Assembly: GCA_036491125.1 (NCBI GenBank)
Contig: DASXCO010000169.1
Location: forward strand, 1 to 32,517
From: Acidimicrobiales bacterium
Lineage (GTDB): Bacteria > Actinomycetota > Acidimicrobiia > Acidimicrobiales > AC-9
Length of the DNA: 32,517 nt
Reading direction: 5' to 3'
The translations under genes and the position numbers were made by a program. Under the pieces are notes generated by a model. That model saw nothing but the letters and a program-made list of their open reading frames with translations, did not search any database and was not told the origin of the DNA. Shown piece by piece: positions 21,150 to 28,197 of this stretch. Each line of letters starts with the position of its first letter. The stretch's first letter is position 1.

Positions 21150-21463
21150 GGGGCGTGAACGTCGCTGTCGTAGATGCCATGAAGGCGCCCGAGAACGTCC
21201 GATTGGTGCCCGTTCGAGGCAACCTGCAGCGGCTAGGCCCCAGAAACGCCAGCTGAACGCGACGAGCTCGGGCGCGACAAGCCTGCCAGGGCGACTCGGT
21301 CGTGCCGAGATGCGGTCGGCGGGCTCGAGCAGCCGGGGAGGGGTTCCGGAGGCAATCGGAGCCGTCTACGGGCTTCCCACGAACTCAACTTTACATAACG
21401 TACATTCTGGGCGGCCGGGGTAGGGGTGTATCGGGTCTCGAGAGGGGTGCCGCCACCGCGGGC
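21150..21463. other. Convergent intergenic region of 314 nt
   Basis: Lies between the ends of the RDD and PAP2 genes. It holds a dif-like site at 21388-21415. The rest shows only a weak 33-codon ORF (GTG 21155 to TGA 21256) with no ribosome binding site and no recognisable product. No tRNA was found. Confidence 0.6.
21388..21415 (-). other. dif: Candidate dif site (XerC/XerD chromosome dimer resolution site)
   Basis: On the minus strand the site reads as an 11-nt left arm GCCGCCCAGAA, a 6-nt centre TGTACG and an 11-nt right arm TTATGTAAAGT. The right (XerD) arm matches the Bacillus subtilis dif arm, as I recall it, at 10 of 11 bases and the E. coli arm at 9 of 11. The left arm ends in AGAA, like B. 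subtilis. Overall about 20 of 28 positions match the B. subtilis site. It is an AT-rich island in GC-rich DNA, lies in a convergent gap, and separates mainly plus-strand genes on the left from mainly minus-strand genes on the right. Confidence 0.6.
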
Positions 21464-22459
21464 TCAGGCGCTGACGCCGACCTCGGTGGGGCTGTCGTCG
21501 CCGTCCGCAGCTGGTGGTGCGGTGGGCGCGCCCGTGGCCCCCGGCTCGGCGCCCGACGACGGGACTCCCGGCACGGCCCCGGAGGTCGGCGGGCGACGGC
21601 GAAGACCGCTCACGCGAAGCGGGTCGACGAGTGACACGATTCGACCAGGAGCGCTCGTGAGCCATGAGTCGGCTGCCCGGAGCCATCCGGCCGGCACCTG
21701 CAGCCAGGCCGGGTGCGGAAGCACGCCGCTGAGGGCGGCGATCGGCGAGACCGTGAAGGCGGGACGGGGGAGTTGGGTGATGGCCACCCCGAGGGTGAAC
21801 ACGACCACTCCCCCGGCGGCGTCGAGGAAGTAGTGGTTGGCGGTGACGATGATCGTGAACAGGGTGACGAAGGGGTGGAGGATCAGCAGGGCCTTGATCC
21901 AGCGACGGCGGACGACAGGGACCAGGGCGAAGACGCACCAGAGGGCCCAGGCGATGTGGAGGCTGGGCATGGCGGCGTAGAGGTTGCCGGCGTCCTTCAT
22001 GAGGGCCGAGTCCCAGCTGCCGATCCCTCCGATCACGTTCAGGGTGTCCACGAAACCGAAGCTCGACGGCAAGAAGCGCGGCGGCAGCAGAGGGAACGCG
22101 ATGAAGCCGACGAGGCCAAGGCCGGTCATCCAGGCCAGGGCGTTGCGCCACCGGATGTAGCGCTCGGGGAATCGGCGGAACAGCCACACGAGGGTGACCA
22201 CCGGGAGCACGAAGTGCACCGTTGAGTAGAAGAGGTCGGACGCCTCGATCAGGAGCCGATGCGGCAGGAACCACTGCTGAATGGCGTGCTCGCCAAAGAT
22301 GCCGAGGGACCGCTCCGCGTGGACGATCTGGCTGGCGTGGGTGCCGGCCACGGCGTGGGCCCCGGCCGCCTTGCTGCTCGTCCACTCGTAGACGAGGTCG
22401 AACGCCACGATGGCGAGCACTTCCTTCCACCACCGCAGCCGCCGCGTCCCCGGGTTCAC
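21464..22459 (-). CDS. PAP2-superfamily membrane phosphatase/phosphotransferase (331 aa)
   Basis: Membrane protein of the PAP2/inositol-phosphotransferase type. The two catalytic motifs are AAMPSLHIAWALW (PSLH) and TANHYFLDAAGG (N-H-x3-D), each within or beside hydrophobic helices. Five or six membrane segments are visible (for example KEVLAIVAFDLVYEW, VHFVLPVVTLVWLF, MTGLGLVGFIAFPLLPPRF and LLILHPFVTLFTIIV). The C-terminal 90 residues are a P/G/A-rich cytosolic or external tail. GTG 22459 is preferred over ATG 22465 because TAGGAT ends 8 nt before the GTG but only 2 nt before the ATG. Likely acts on a lipid phosphate or polyprenyl phosphate; the substrate is not known. The dif-like site follows its stop. 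Confidence 0.85.
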   Translation of the reverse strand: MNPGTRRLRWWKEVLAIVAFDLVYEWTSSKAAGAHAVAGTHASQIVHAERSLGIFGEHAIQQWFLPHRLLIEASDLFYSTVHFVLPVVTLVWLFRRFPERYIRWRNALAWMTGLGLVGFIAFPLLPPRFLPSSFGFVDTLNVIGGIGSWDSALMKDAGNLYAAMPSLHIAWALWCVFALVPVVRRRWIKALLILHPFVTLFTIIVTANHYFLDAAGGVVVFTLGVAITQLPRPAFTVSPIAALSGVLPHPAWLQVPAGWLRAADSWLTSAPGRIVSLVDPLRVSGLRRRPPTSGAVPGVPSSGAEPGATGAPTAPPAADGDDSPTEVGVSA

Positions 22460-22466
22460 CGGCATG

Positions 22467-22472
22467 ATCCTA
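22467..22472 (-). promoter_or_regulatory. -10 hexamer TAGGAT, leaderless start for the PAP2 gene
   Basis: Read on the minus strand, TAGGAT ends 8 nt before GTG 22459. It would be too close to ATG 22465 to drive its expression, which decides the start. Confidence 0.5.
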
Positions 22473-22514
22473 ACGAGCCAGGTTGCGTTAACCAGTGCAT
22501 TCGCCCCATCTGGC

Positions 22515-23246
22515 TCATGTCGGCAGGGCCCCGAGAAAGCCCAGCGCAGCGTCGATGAAGCCGAAGCTCATCGGTGTGGCCAGGTGGTCCACCCCCTCGA
22601 GGACGACCAGGGTGGCGTCGGGCAGGGCGTCGAGCAGGGGCTCAGCCGGGCCGGCGAAGTCCTGGTCCCCCAGGACCACGAGGACCGGGACCCGCACCCC
22701 GGCCAGCTCCTGACTGGTCAGCGGGGCGACGGGTCGCCGGAGGCAGGCGGCGAGGGCGAGGGGATCGTTGCCCGGCGTCCGGGCGAACCGGGCGAAGGCT
22801 CGGGCGAGGTTGGACTGGGGCGGAACGGCAGAGGTCCCGGAGCCGGGCTCCGAGGCGGATATGGAGCTCCCGGGCGCCGATCCCTCGACGGCGCGGGCGA
22901 CGACTTCGACATCGTCGTCGCGCAGCACACTCTCCCCTACACCGCCCACCACGACGCGGCCGAAGGCACCGGGTCGGGTGGCGGCGACCGTGAGCAGCAG
23001 CCTGGCACCCAACGAGAAGCCGATGGCGTCGACGGGACCATCCGGTGGGAGGAGGGTCGTCAGCTGGGACTCGAGGCCGACGTAGGCGGCGGGGTCGTGG
23101 GGCTTGGCCGCCGTCCCGTGGCCGAGAAGGTCGGCGCCGATGACCTCTCGACCTGCATCGCACAACAGGTCCACCCAGCCGGGCTCGCGCCAGTTGCGCT
23201 CGAACGACGAGGCGAAACCATGGACCAGGAGGACGGGCACCGGCAC
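22515..23246 (-). CDS. Alpha/beta hydrolase (243 aa)
   Basis: Alpha/beta hydrolase fold enzyme. The N-terminal VPVLLVHGFASSFERNW gives the oxyanion-hole HGF motif. The nucleophile is S78 in AIGFSLGARLL (G-x-S-x-G), the acid lies in VLGDQDFAGP (D196, or D194), and the histidine is H221 in GVDHLATP. Residues about 120-175 form a lid with a G/S/P-rich stretch. GTG 23246 starts 9 nt after a TAAAGT hexamer, with no Shine-Dalgarno sequence. Esterase, lipase or meta-cleavage hydrolase roles are all compatible; the neighbours do not settle it. It lies upstream of the PAP2 gene on the same strand, with its own promoter. Confidence 0.88.
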   Translation of the reverse strand: MPVPVLLVHGFASSFERNWREPGWVDLLCDAGREVIGADLLGHGTAAKPHDPAAYVGLESQLTTLLPPDGPVDAIGFSLGARLLLTVAATRPGAFGRVVVGGVGESVLRDDDVEVVARAVEGSAPGSSISASEPGSGTSAVPPQSNLARAFARFARTPGNDPLALAACLRRPVAPLTSQELAGVRVPVLVVLGDQDFAGPAEPLLDALPDATLVVLEGVDHLATPMSFGFIDAALGFLGALPT

Positions 23247-23254
23247 GGATCGCC

Positions 23255-23260
23255 ACTTTA
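23255..23260 (-). promoter_or_regulatory. -10 hexamer TAAAGT for the hydrolase gene
   Basis: On the minus strand TAAAGT ends 9 nt before GTG 23246, leaving at most one or two untranslated bases. Confidence 0.5.
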
Positions 23261-23330
23261 CGGGTGCGCCCTGGCGTTTCTAGAGCGCCCCGGTCGACCT
23301 CGCCCGTCGCAGGCCCCGGTGATCCCGTTG

Positions 23331-23336
23331 TAGCTT
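23331..23336 (+). promoter_or_regulatory. -10 hexamer TAGCTT before the RG-rich protein gene
   Basis: TAGCTT ends 10 nt before ATG 23346, predicting a leader of about 3 nt or less. It is divergent from the hydrolase promoter, 70 nt away. Confidence 0.5.
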
Positions 23337-23345
23337 GGCCTCGTC

Positions 23346-24761
23346 ATGTCCCGCAGGATCGACGTGGAGCTGACCAGCGTCCGGGAAGACGGCAGCTGGA
23401 CGTGGCGCGCAGCTGGGGCGCGCCAGCCGAAGGGCGTGCTGGAGGGCTCCGTGCTCTACGAGGGCGCCAAGGTCGGTGACGTGGTGCGGGCGGAGGCGGA
23501 GTTCGAGCTCGAGGGCATCAGCATCTTGTCGGTGCTGCCGCCGAAGGAGAAGAAGCGCGCCGAGCCCGAGCGGCTGGAGATCATCGGTTCGCCGGGTCGA
23601 CAGGAGGGCGTGACCACGTCAGTGATGCGCCGGAGCGGCCGCCCGGAGCGAGGCCGCGGGGACGGCGATGCGAGGCGGCGGCCGCGACGAGACGGCGGTG
23701 ACGCGTCGCCGGAGCGGCCCCGTCGCGAGGGCTCGTCCCGCCAGCCTCGGTCGGATGGCGAGGGACGAGCGCGCCGCGGCGACGCCGGTCCGGGAGGCCG
23801 GTCCAGGGGCGGTCGGACGCCGGCGGACACGAACGCAGACAAGCGCCGCGATGGCGGCGGGCGGCGCGGACCGCGGCGGGATGCTGAGTCGGGCGGGCGC
23901 GCCGCTGGTCGGCCGGCGCGCCAGAGCGAAGACTCCGGAGACGGCGGTAGGACACCACGGCCGAAGCGGCTGAGCCCGGCCACCGTGCACCGCGACGCCG
24001 CTCTGGCCGGGCTGTCCCCGGAGCAGCGAGCGATCGCCGAGCAGGTGCTCAAGGGTGGCATCCCCGCGGTGCGCCAAGCGATCGAGGGCCAGAACGACCG
24101 GGCGCGCTCGGCCAACCTTCCAGAGGTCAACGGCGAGGCCCTTCTGACGCTCGCCGAAGAGCTCCTTCCACGGCTGAATGCAGCCACCTGGCGGGATCGG
24201 GCCGACGCGGCGGCCGGCGCCGTCGACGAGATCAGCCTGCGGGACCTGCGGTCGGTCGTCGCCGGCGCGGACACGGCGACGCGCGACGACGAAAGTCGCC
24301 TCCTCGCCAGCACCCTGCGCGAGGCGCTCGAGCGGCGCGTGGGGCACATGCGCGAGCAATGGGTGGAGGAGATCACCCGGGCTCTGGATGAGGGTCGCCT
24401 GGTGCGGGCGCTCCGGGTCTCGGCCCACCCACCCGAGCCGACGGCGCGCTTTCCTGGCCAGCTGGCGGTGCGCATGAGCGATGCCGCCGGCGAGGCGATG
24501 GCGCCCGACACCTCGGCGGAGCGGTGGACGACACTGCTCGAAGCGGTGGCGGACTCTCCGATCCGGCGGATGGTCAAGCCCCGGGGGCTCCCCCGCGATC
24601 CGGCGGACAGCGTGGTCGACGCGGCCCGGCAGGCCTCCGGACGGGTGCCCGCGCTCGCCACCATGCTGGGCATCGGTATGCCGCCGCCGCCGGGTCCACC
24701 GCGGCCGCACTCCCCTCGTCCGCCGCGCCCGGCGGTCGGTCGCGACCGGCGGGCGGGCTGA
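23346..24761 (+). CDS. Unknown protein: small beta domain, RG/RD-rich linker, helical C-terminus (471 aa)
   Basis: I do not recognise a named family. Residues 1-80 look like a compact beta domain (IDVELTSVREDGSWTWRAAG, then GVLEGSVLYEGAKVGDVVRA and GISILSVLPPKEKK), resembling an OB-fold or TRAM-like nucleic-acid module. Residues about 85-210 are a highly charged disordered stretch rich in RR, RG, RD and GG, much like RNA-binding RGG regions. Residues about 215-450 are mostly helical (SPEQRAIAEQVLKGGIPAVR, ISLRDLRSVVAGADTATRDD and similar), followed by a proline-rich tail. It is followed after 4 nt by the enoyl-CoA hydratase gene. An RNA-binding role is inference only. Confidence 0.78.
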   Translation: MSRRIDVELTSVREDGSWTWRAAGARQPKGVLEGSVLYEGAKVGDVVRAEAEFELEGISILSVLPPKEKKRAEPERLEIIGSPGRQEGVTTSVMRRSGRPERGRGDGDARRRPRRDGGDASPERPRREGSSRQPRSDGEGRARRGDAGPGGRSRGGRTPADTNADKRRDGGGRRGPRRDAESGGRAAGRPARQSEDSGDGGRTPRPKRLSPATVHRDAALAGLSPEQRAIAEQVLKGGIPAVRQAIEGQNDRARSANLPEVNGEALLTLAEELLPRLNAATWRDRADAAAGAVDEISLRDLRSVVAGADTATRDDESRLLASTLREALERRVGHMREQWVEEITRALDEGRLVRALRVSAHPPEPTARFPGQLAVRMSDAAGEAMAPDTSAERWTTLLEAVADSPIRRMVKPRGLPRDPADSVVDAARQASGRVPALATMLGIGMPPPPGPPRPHSPRPPRPAVGRDRRAG

Positions 24762-24765
24762 CCCC

Positions 24766-25527
24766 GTGGTCGACTACAGCAAGCGGGGCAATACTGCGGT
24801 GCTCACCATCCGCCGTCCTGAGGCCCGCAACGCCGTCAATGCCGAGGTGGCCAAGGGCATCGAGGCGGGTCTCGATCGCCTCGAGAGCGACAGCGAGGTG
24901 TGGATCGGTGTCGTCAGCGCCGACGGCCCCGTCTTCTCTGCGGGCGCCGACCTCAAGGCCATCGCCGCCGGTGAGGCGTTGACGCTGTCTACCGAGCGCG
25001 GCGGCTTCGCTGGCATCACCCGCCGCGATCGGGTGAAGCCCCTTGTGGCCGCCGTGGATGGGCCCGCCCTGGCCGGGGGGTGCGAGATCGTCCTGGCGTG
25101 CGACCTCGTCGTGGCCTCGACGGCCGCCTCCTTCGGCCTGCCCGAGGTCAAGCGATCGCTGGTAGCGGCGGCGGGCGGACTGTTCCGGCTGCCCCGAGCC
25201 CTCCCCCCCGCGGTGGCCATGGAGCTCATTCTCACCGGCGACCCCCTTCCGGCCGAGCGGGCGCACGCCCTCGGCATGGTGAACGAGCTGGTCGCTCCCG
25301 GAGAGGCGTTGACGGCGGCGCTGGCGCTGGCCGAGCGGGTCTGTGCCAATGCTCCCGTCGCCGTGCGGGAGAGCCGAGGAGTGGCGATCGCCGCCCACAC
25401 GGCCGACGACGAGACCCTGTGGCAGATGACCGAGGAGGCGATGACCCGAGCCGCTCGCTCGGAGGACTTCGCCGAGGGTCCGCGCGCCTTCATCGAGAAG
25501 CGGGCGCCGGTCTGGAAGGGACGCTGA
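24766..25527 (+). CDS. Enoyl-CoA hydratase/isomerase family protein (253 aa)
   Basis: Crotonase-fold enzyme acting on acyl-CoA substrates. The oxyanion-hole segment is FSAGADLKAIAAG (57-69) and the second part ALAGGCEIVLACDLVVAS. Both catalytic glutamates of true enoyl-CoA hydratases are present: E107 (GGCE) and E127 (GLPEV), followed by VAAAGGLFRLPR. GTG start 4 nt after the upstream stop, so it is co-transcribed with the RG-rich protein. The C-terminal PRAFIEKRAPVWKGR is typical. Converges with the NUDIX gene after 12 nt. The acyl chain cannot be assigned. Confidence 0.92.
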   Translation: MVDYSKRGNTAVLTIRRPEARNAVNAEVAKGIEAGLDRLESDSEVWIGVVSADGPVFSAGADLKAIAAGEALTLSTERGGFAGITRRDRVKPLVAAVDGPALAGGCEIVLACDLVVASTAASFGLPEVKRSLVAAAGGLFRLPRALPPAVAMELILTGDPLPAERAHALGMVNELVAPGEALTAALALAERVCANAPVAVRESRGVAIAAHTADDETLWQMTEEAMTRAARSEDFAEGPRAFIEKRAPVWKGR

Positions 25528-25539
25528 CCGACTCGTTCG

Positions 25540-25932
25540 TCAGAGGACGCCGTGGTCCCGGAGGAAACCGGCCAGGCCGTCGACGAGCGCGACCCGCGGG
25601 ACCGACGACAGCGGGAACCAACTGGCCTCGGCAGCATCGTCAGCGGCCACCGGCCGTCGTCCATCGGTGACGGTGACGGCGAAATCGAGGATCACGAAGT
25701 GGTGTTGCGGCCCGATTCGCTCGGCCCAACCCAACAGCTCGCCGCAGCGCACCTGCAGTCCCGTCTCCTCCGCCACCTCGCGGACGACCGCGTCGCAGAT
25801 GGTCTCCCCTGCCTCGACCCGGCCGCCGGGCACCGACCATCGTCCCGCTCCCGGCCCCCTCCCCCGCCGCACCAGCAGCAGCTCCTCATCGGCCACGGCC
25901 ACGGCGCCGACGCAGAGCTCGGGACGGGTCAC
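25540..25932 (-). CDS. NUDIX hydrolase (130 aa)
   Basis: Hydrolyses a nucleoside diphosphate linked to another group. The Nudix box G-x5-E-x7-R-E-x2-E-E-x-G is complete in GGRVEAGETICDAVVREVAEETGL (split: GGRVEAGETICD and AVVREVAEETGL, about residues 35-58). It is preceded by the usual LLLVRRGRGPGAGRWSVPGG. GTG 25932 overlaps the stop of the upstream GNAT gene (GTGA) and has GCGGAG just before it, so the longer frame starting at 26079 is rejected. Substrate not determined; MutT-like or ADP-ribose pyrophosphatase-like roles are possible. Confidence 0.9.
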   Translation of the reverse strand: MTRPELCVGAVAVADEELLLVRRGRGPGAGRWSVPGGRVEAGETICDAVVREVAEETGLQVRCGELLGWAERIGPQHHFVILDFAVTVTDGRRPVAADDAAEASWFPLSSVPRVALVDGLAGFLRDHGVL

Positions 25933-26438
25933 TGCTCCGCGGGCGGGGTCCGCCCGGGAGGGCGGTCTGATGAGAGGGCCCGGTGCATGACGATCAGTCG
26001 CGCCTTGAAGCCGCTCGACTCGAAGAAGTTCTTGCTCAGACGGTCGCCGGGAAGCGCCACGGTGTCCACCCCGGCGCACCCCCGATCGACGAACCAGGCC
26101 ATGAGGGCGCCCATGAGGGCTTCGCCCACGCCCACGCCGCGGGCGCCCGGCTCCACGAACAGGTCCTCGACGACGCCGAGCTCGGTCCCGCCGGGGAGCG
26201 TCTCGGTGCGGGCGGTGGCGTAGCCGACGATCTGGTCATCGACCGTGCCGACCCAAGCTGCTCCGTCGCGATCGTCCAGGGTCCGGGCCAGCGCCTGCTC
26301 GACGGGCTCGGGTCGACCGTGGTGCTCGACGAGCAGCGCCCCACCTCGAGCGGCGGAGAGCTGGGCCAGAGCGCTGCGGCTGAGCTCGGCGAGCCGAGGG
26401 AGGTCGTCCCGGTCGGCTCGCCTGGCCGCTTCACGCAT
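25929..26438 (-). CDS. GNAT-family N-acetyltransferase (169 aa)
   Basis: Acetyl-CoA-dependent acyltransferase. Core motif A is VVEDLFVEPGARGVGVGEALMGALMAW (read as VVEDLFVEPGARGVGVGEA plus LMGALMAW, about 89-115), with R/G-x-G-x-G for pyrophosphate binding; motif B is KNFFESSGFKARLIVMHR. ATG 26438 overlaps the stop of the upstream gene (TGATG), and its own stop overlaps the NUDIX GTG. The three-gene run is a tight, translationally coupled operon. The substrate cannot be assigned. Confidence 0.88.
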   Translation of the reverse strand: MREAARRADRDDLPRLAELSRSALAQLSAARGGALLVEHHGRPEPVEQALARTLDDRDGAAWVGTVDDQIVGYATARTETLPGGTELGVVEDLFVEPGARGVGVGEALMGALMAWFVDRGCAGVDTVALPGDRLSKNFFESSGFKARLIVMHRALSSDRPPGRTPPAEQ

Positions 26439-27091
26439 CAGCTCCTGCCGGGAGCCTGCAGCTGGGCGATGCGATTGAGAATGGTCCTGCGGCCCCTGGT
26501 GGCCGCCTCGTAGGTCCTCACCGCCTCCAGCTCGTCCGCAGCGAGGCCGGCCAGGCGCTGGACCACGTGGGAAGCAGACAGCGCGTCGTAGCCCGGGATG
26601 GCGAGGGCGCTGGCGTCACCAGACGGCGTGCCCGGTGCCGGTAGCGGTGCCGAGGCGCCCTCCACCGACGTGGACACGGTGGACGGGGGGACAGGAGGGG
26701 CTCCGTCGGATCCCGTGGTGCCGTCTGTCGACCAGACCCCTGTGCCGTCGCCGTCGCCGTCCGTCGGGTCCGCCTCCCGGGCCGGCTGTGCCCACGGGTC
26801 GGGCTCCCCCGGCTGTGCCCACGGGTCGGCCTCCCGGGCCGCCGGTGCTCCGAACGGCCCGCCTTCCGAGACGCGTCCGGTCGCCTGACGAACCACACGC
26901 TGCGCCTCGCGTTGCCCTTGGGCGACGGCGAAGCTGCCGACCATCTTGGCCATGGCGAGCTGGCCGTTCACCCGGGCCCGGCCCTTGTCGATCAGCTGCG
27001 GCAGCTCCTCGGTGACCGAGATGGCCAACCCCACCGGTGCGTAAAGGCACACATCGAGGGCCTGCTCGAGCAGTGATTTCCTCTCCGTCAT
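26438..27091 (-). CDS. Conserved actinobacterial-type protein of unknown function with repeat-bearing linker (217 aa)
   Basis: Two helical ends are joined by a disordered middle. The N-terminus contains LLEQALDVCLYAPVGLAISV and ELPQLIDKGRARVNGQLAMA, which look amphipathic or membrane-associated. The C-terminus reads LAIPGYDALSASHVVQRLAG and LAADELEAVRTYEAATRGRR, similar to conserved hypothetical actinobacterial proteins I recall, without known function. The middle (about 85-160) is P/G/S/D/T-rich and contains ADPWAQP repeats encoded by the dispersed 30-nt DNA unit. ATG 27091 is preferred; GTG 27109 is possible. First gene of the overlapping unknown-GNAT-NUDIX operon. Confidence 0.82.
   Translation of the reverse strand: MTERKSLLEQALDVCLYAPVGLAISVTEELPQLIDKGRARVNGQLAMAKMVGSFAVAQGQREAQRVVRQATGRVSEGGPFGAPAAREADPWAQPGEPDPWAQPAREADPTDGDGDGTGVWSTDGTTGSDGAPPVPPSTVSTSVEGASAPLPAPGTPSGDASALAIPGYDALSASHVVQRLAGLAADELEAVRTYEAATRGRRTILNRIAQLQAPGRS
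26754..26840 (-). repeat. Three tandem copies of the dispersed 30-nt unit inside an unknown gene
   Basis: Copies at 26811-26840 (30 nt), 26784-26810 (27 nt) and 26754-26783 (30 nt), read on the minus strand. The first and third begin GGCCCGGGAGGC; the first ends GGGCACAGCC. The reading frame is shifted by one base relative to the copies in ftsR and helY. Confidence 0.8.
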
Positions 27092-27130
27092 GACCCCATC
27101 ATTCCTCACGGCGCAGCTCGGCAGGCCCGG

Positions 27131-27577
27131 TCAGCTGGTGCGCACGATCATCACGTCGCACGGGGCGTGATGGCTCACGGCGTTGGGCACGCTGCCGAGC
27201 AGGAAGCGGCCGGCTGAGGACATGCCCTTCGACCCCACTACGATCAGGTCGGCTCGCCGCCGGTCGGCCACCTCGAGCAGGGCCTCAGCGGCGGTACCAG
27301 CCTCGGACACGGCACTGGCATCCGTGACCCCCTCCTGCCGAGCGAGCCGGACGGCGTCGCCGGCGTGATCGTCGGCCAATCCGGAAGCCGTGATCCGCCA
27401 CTTGATCTCCTCGGGGGCCTCGGCCCGGTCGCGGTCCAGGCCCTGGGGGTGGGGGTCGTAGGCGGTCACCGCGATGAAGGCGGCGCCGACGGTGGAGGCC
27501 AGCCGGGCGGCGTGCTCGACAGCCTTGGTGGCCGTCTCGGAGCCGTCGGTACCCACCACGATCCGTCGGTAGCTCAT
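27131..27577 (-). CDS. Universal stress protein, UspA family (148 aa)
   Basis: Small nucleotide-binding stress protein. The N-terminus YRRIVVGTDGSETATKAVEH (3-22) is typical. The ATP-binding motif G-x2-G-x9-G-S/T is complete in VVGSKGMSSAGRFLLGS (about 116-132), followed by VPNAVSHHAPCDVMIVR. An ATP-binding member is therefore likely. ATG 27577 is preceded by a G-rich stretch at a plausible distance; the longer frame starting at 27844 overlaps the DUF4193 gene on the same strand and is rejected. Possible roles are in stress or dormancy responses, inferred from the family only. Confidence 0.92.
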   Translation of the reverse strand: MSYRRIVVGTDGSETATKAVEHAARLASTVGAAFIAVTAYDPHPQGLDRDRAEAPEEIKWRITASGLADDHAGDAVRLARQEGVTDASAVSEAGTAAEALLEVADRRRADLIVVGSKGMSSAGRFLLGSVPNAVSHHAPCDVMIVRTS

Positions 27578-27644
27578 GGACGGCCCCCAGAGGACCTGGA
27601 GGCGGGTTGGCCCCGCAGCGGGGCTGGACGCGCGAGGCGCCTGC

Positions 27645-27674
27645 GCCATTGTCCTCGGGCCCGCCTCCCGGGCC
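27645..27674 (-). repeat. Intergenic copy of the dispersed 30-nt repeat
   Basis: Read on the minus strand it begins GGCCCGGGAGGC and contains GGGCCCGAGGACAATG. It matches the ftsR unit at 10384-10413 closely and the 462-491 copy at 21 of the first 22 bases. It lies 3 nt after the DUF4193 stop codon. Confidence 0.7.
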
Positions 27675-27677
27675 GGC

Positions 27678-28166
27678 CTAGACGCAGTCGCGACACAGCA
27701 TTCGCTCCTGGTCGGCCAGCTGGCTGGGGTGCTTGACGAGGAAGCACGACCGACACACGAACTCGTCCGGCTGCTTGGGCAACACCTTCGTCGCCGTCTC
27801 CGTCCGGTCCTCGGTCTCGGGTGTCTCCTCGTCCTCCTCCTCATCCTCGGCGACGACCAGGCGCTCCTTGAGGATCACGTCGAGGCTGGCCTCGACGTCC
27901 TCCTCGTCGTCCTCGTCGTCGTCCTCCTCCTCCTCGTCCTCGGCTCGATCGGTCGTGGCGGGGGCGCCGTTCTTGCTCTCCGGCTCCGCCGCCTCCGCCT
28001 CCTCCTCCTCTTCCTCCTCGAGATCCTCGCCTTCGTCGGCCTCTTCTTCCTCGAGCGAGTCCTCGTCAATGAGCTCGTCGTCTGCCAGCTCGTCGAGGTC
28101 GGGCTCGTCGAGCTCCTCTTCTTCTTCTGTTTCTTCGTCCACCTGGTCGTCGACGTCTTCGGCCAT
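27678..28166 (-). CDS. DUF4193 zinc-ribbon protein with a long acidic N-terminus (162 aa)
   Basis: The C-terminal 70 residues carry the DUF4193 signature: ASLDVILKERLVV followed by an acidic patch, then DEFVCRSCFLVKHPSQL and LCRDCV, giving a four-cysteine zinc knuckle (C-x2-C and C-x2-C). The homologue I recall, mycobacterial Rv2699c, is about 100 aa. Here some 90 extra N-terminal residues are almost entirely E and D with a few L, A and S. ATG 28166 is chosen with AAGGA 9 nt upstream and TAGGCT about 32 nt upstream. The acidic arm suggests a nucleic-acid mimic or a protein-binding arm, but that is speculation. Function of the family is unknown. Confidence 0.88.
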   Translation of the reverse strand: MAEDVDDQVDEETEEEEELDEPDLDELADDELIDEDSLEEEEADEGEDLEEEEEEEAEAAEPESKNGAPATTDRAEDEEEEDDDEDDEEDVEASLDVILKERLVVAEDEEEDEETPETEDRTETATKVLPKQPDEFVCRSCFLVKHPSQLADQERMLCRDCV

Positions 28167-28197
28167 TGCAGCCCGTCCTTGCTGAGTTCGGCCCGGG

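Noticed and set aside
21155-21256. 33-codon ORF in the convergent gap
   Set aside because: No ribosome binding site, no -10 at the leaderless spacing and no recognisable product.
21418-21425. GGGTAGGG as a KOPS-type FtsK-orienting sequence near the dif candidate
   Set aside because: Copies at 6023 and about 12624 point toward the site, but this one points away, and a few copies in one window cannot show polarity bias.
24481-24765. N-terminal extension of the enoyl-CoA hydratase to 24481
   Set aside because: It would overlap the RG-rich protein gene; GTG 24766 gives the standard crotonase N-terminus.
27578-27844. N-terminal extension of the universal stress protein
   Set aside because: It would overlap the DUF4193 gene on the same strand, and the UspA fold begins at the ATG at 27577.
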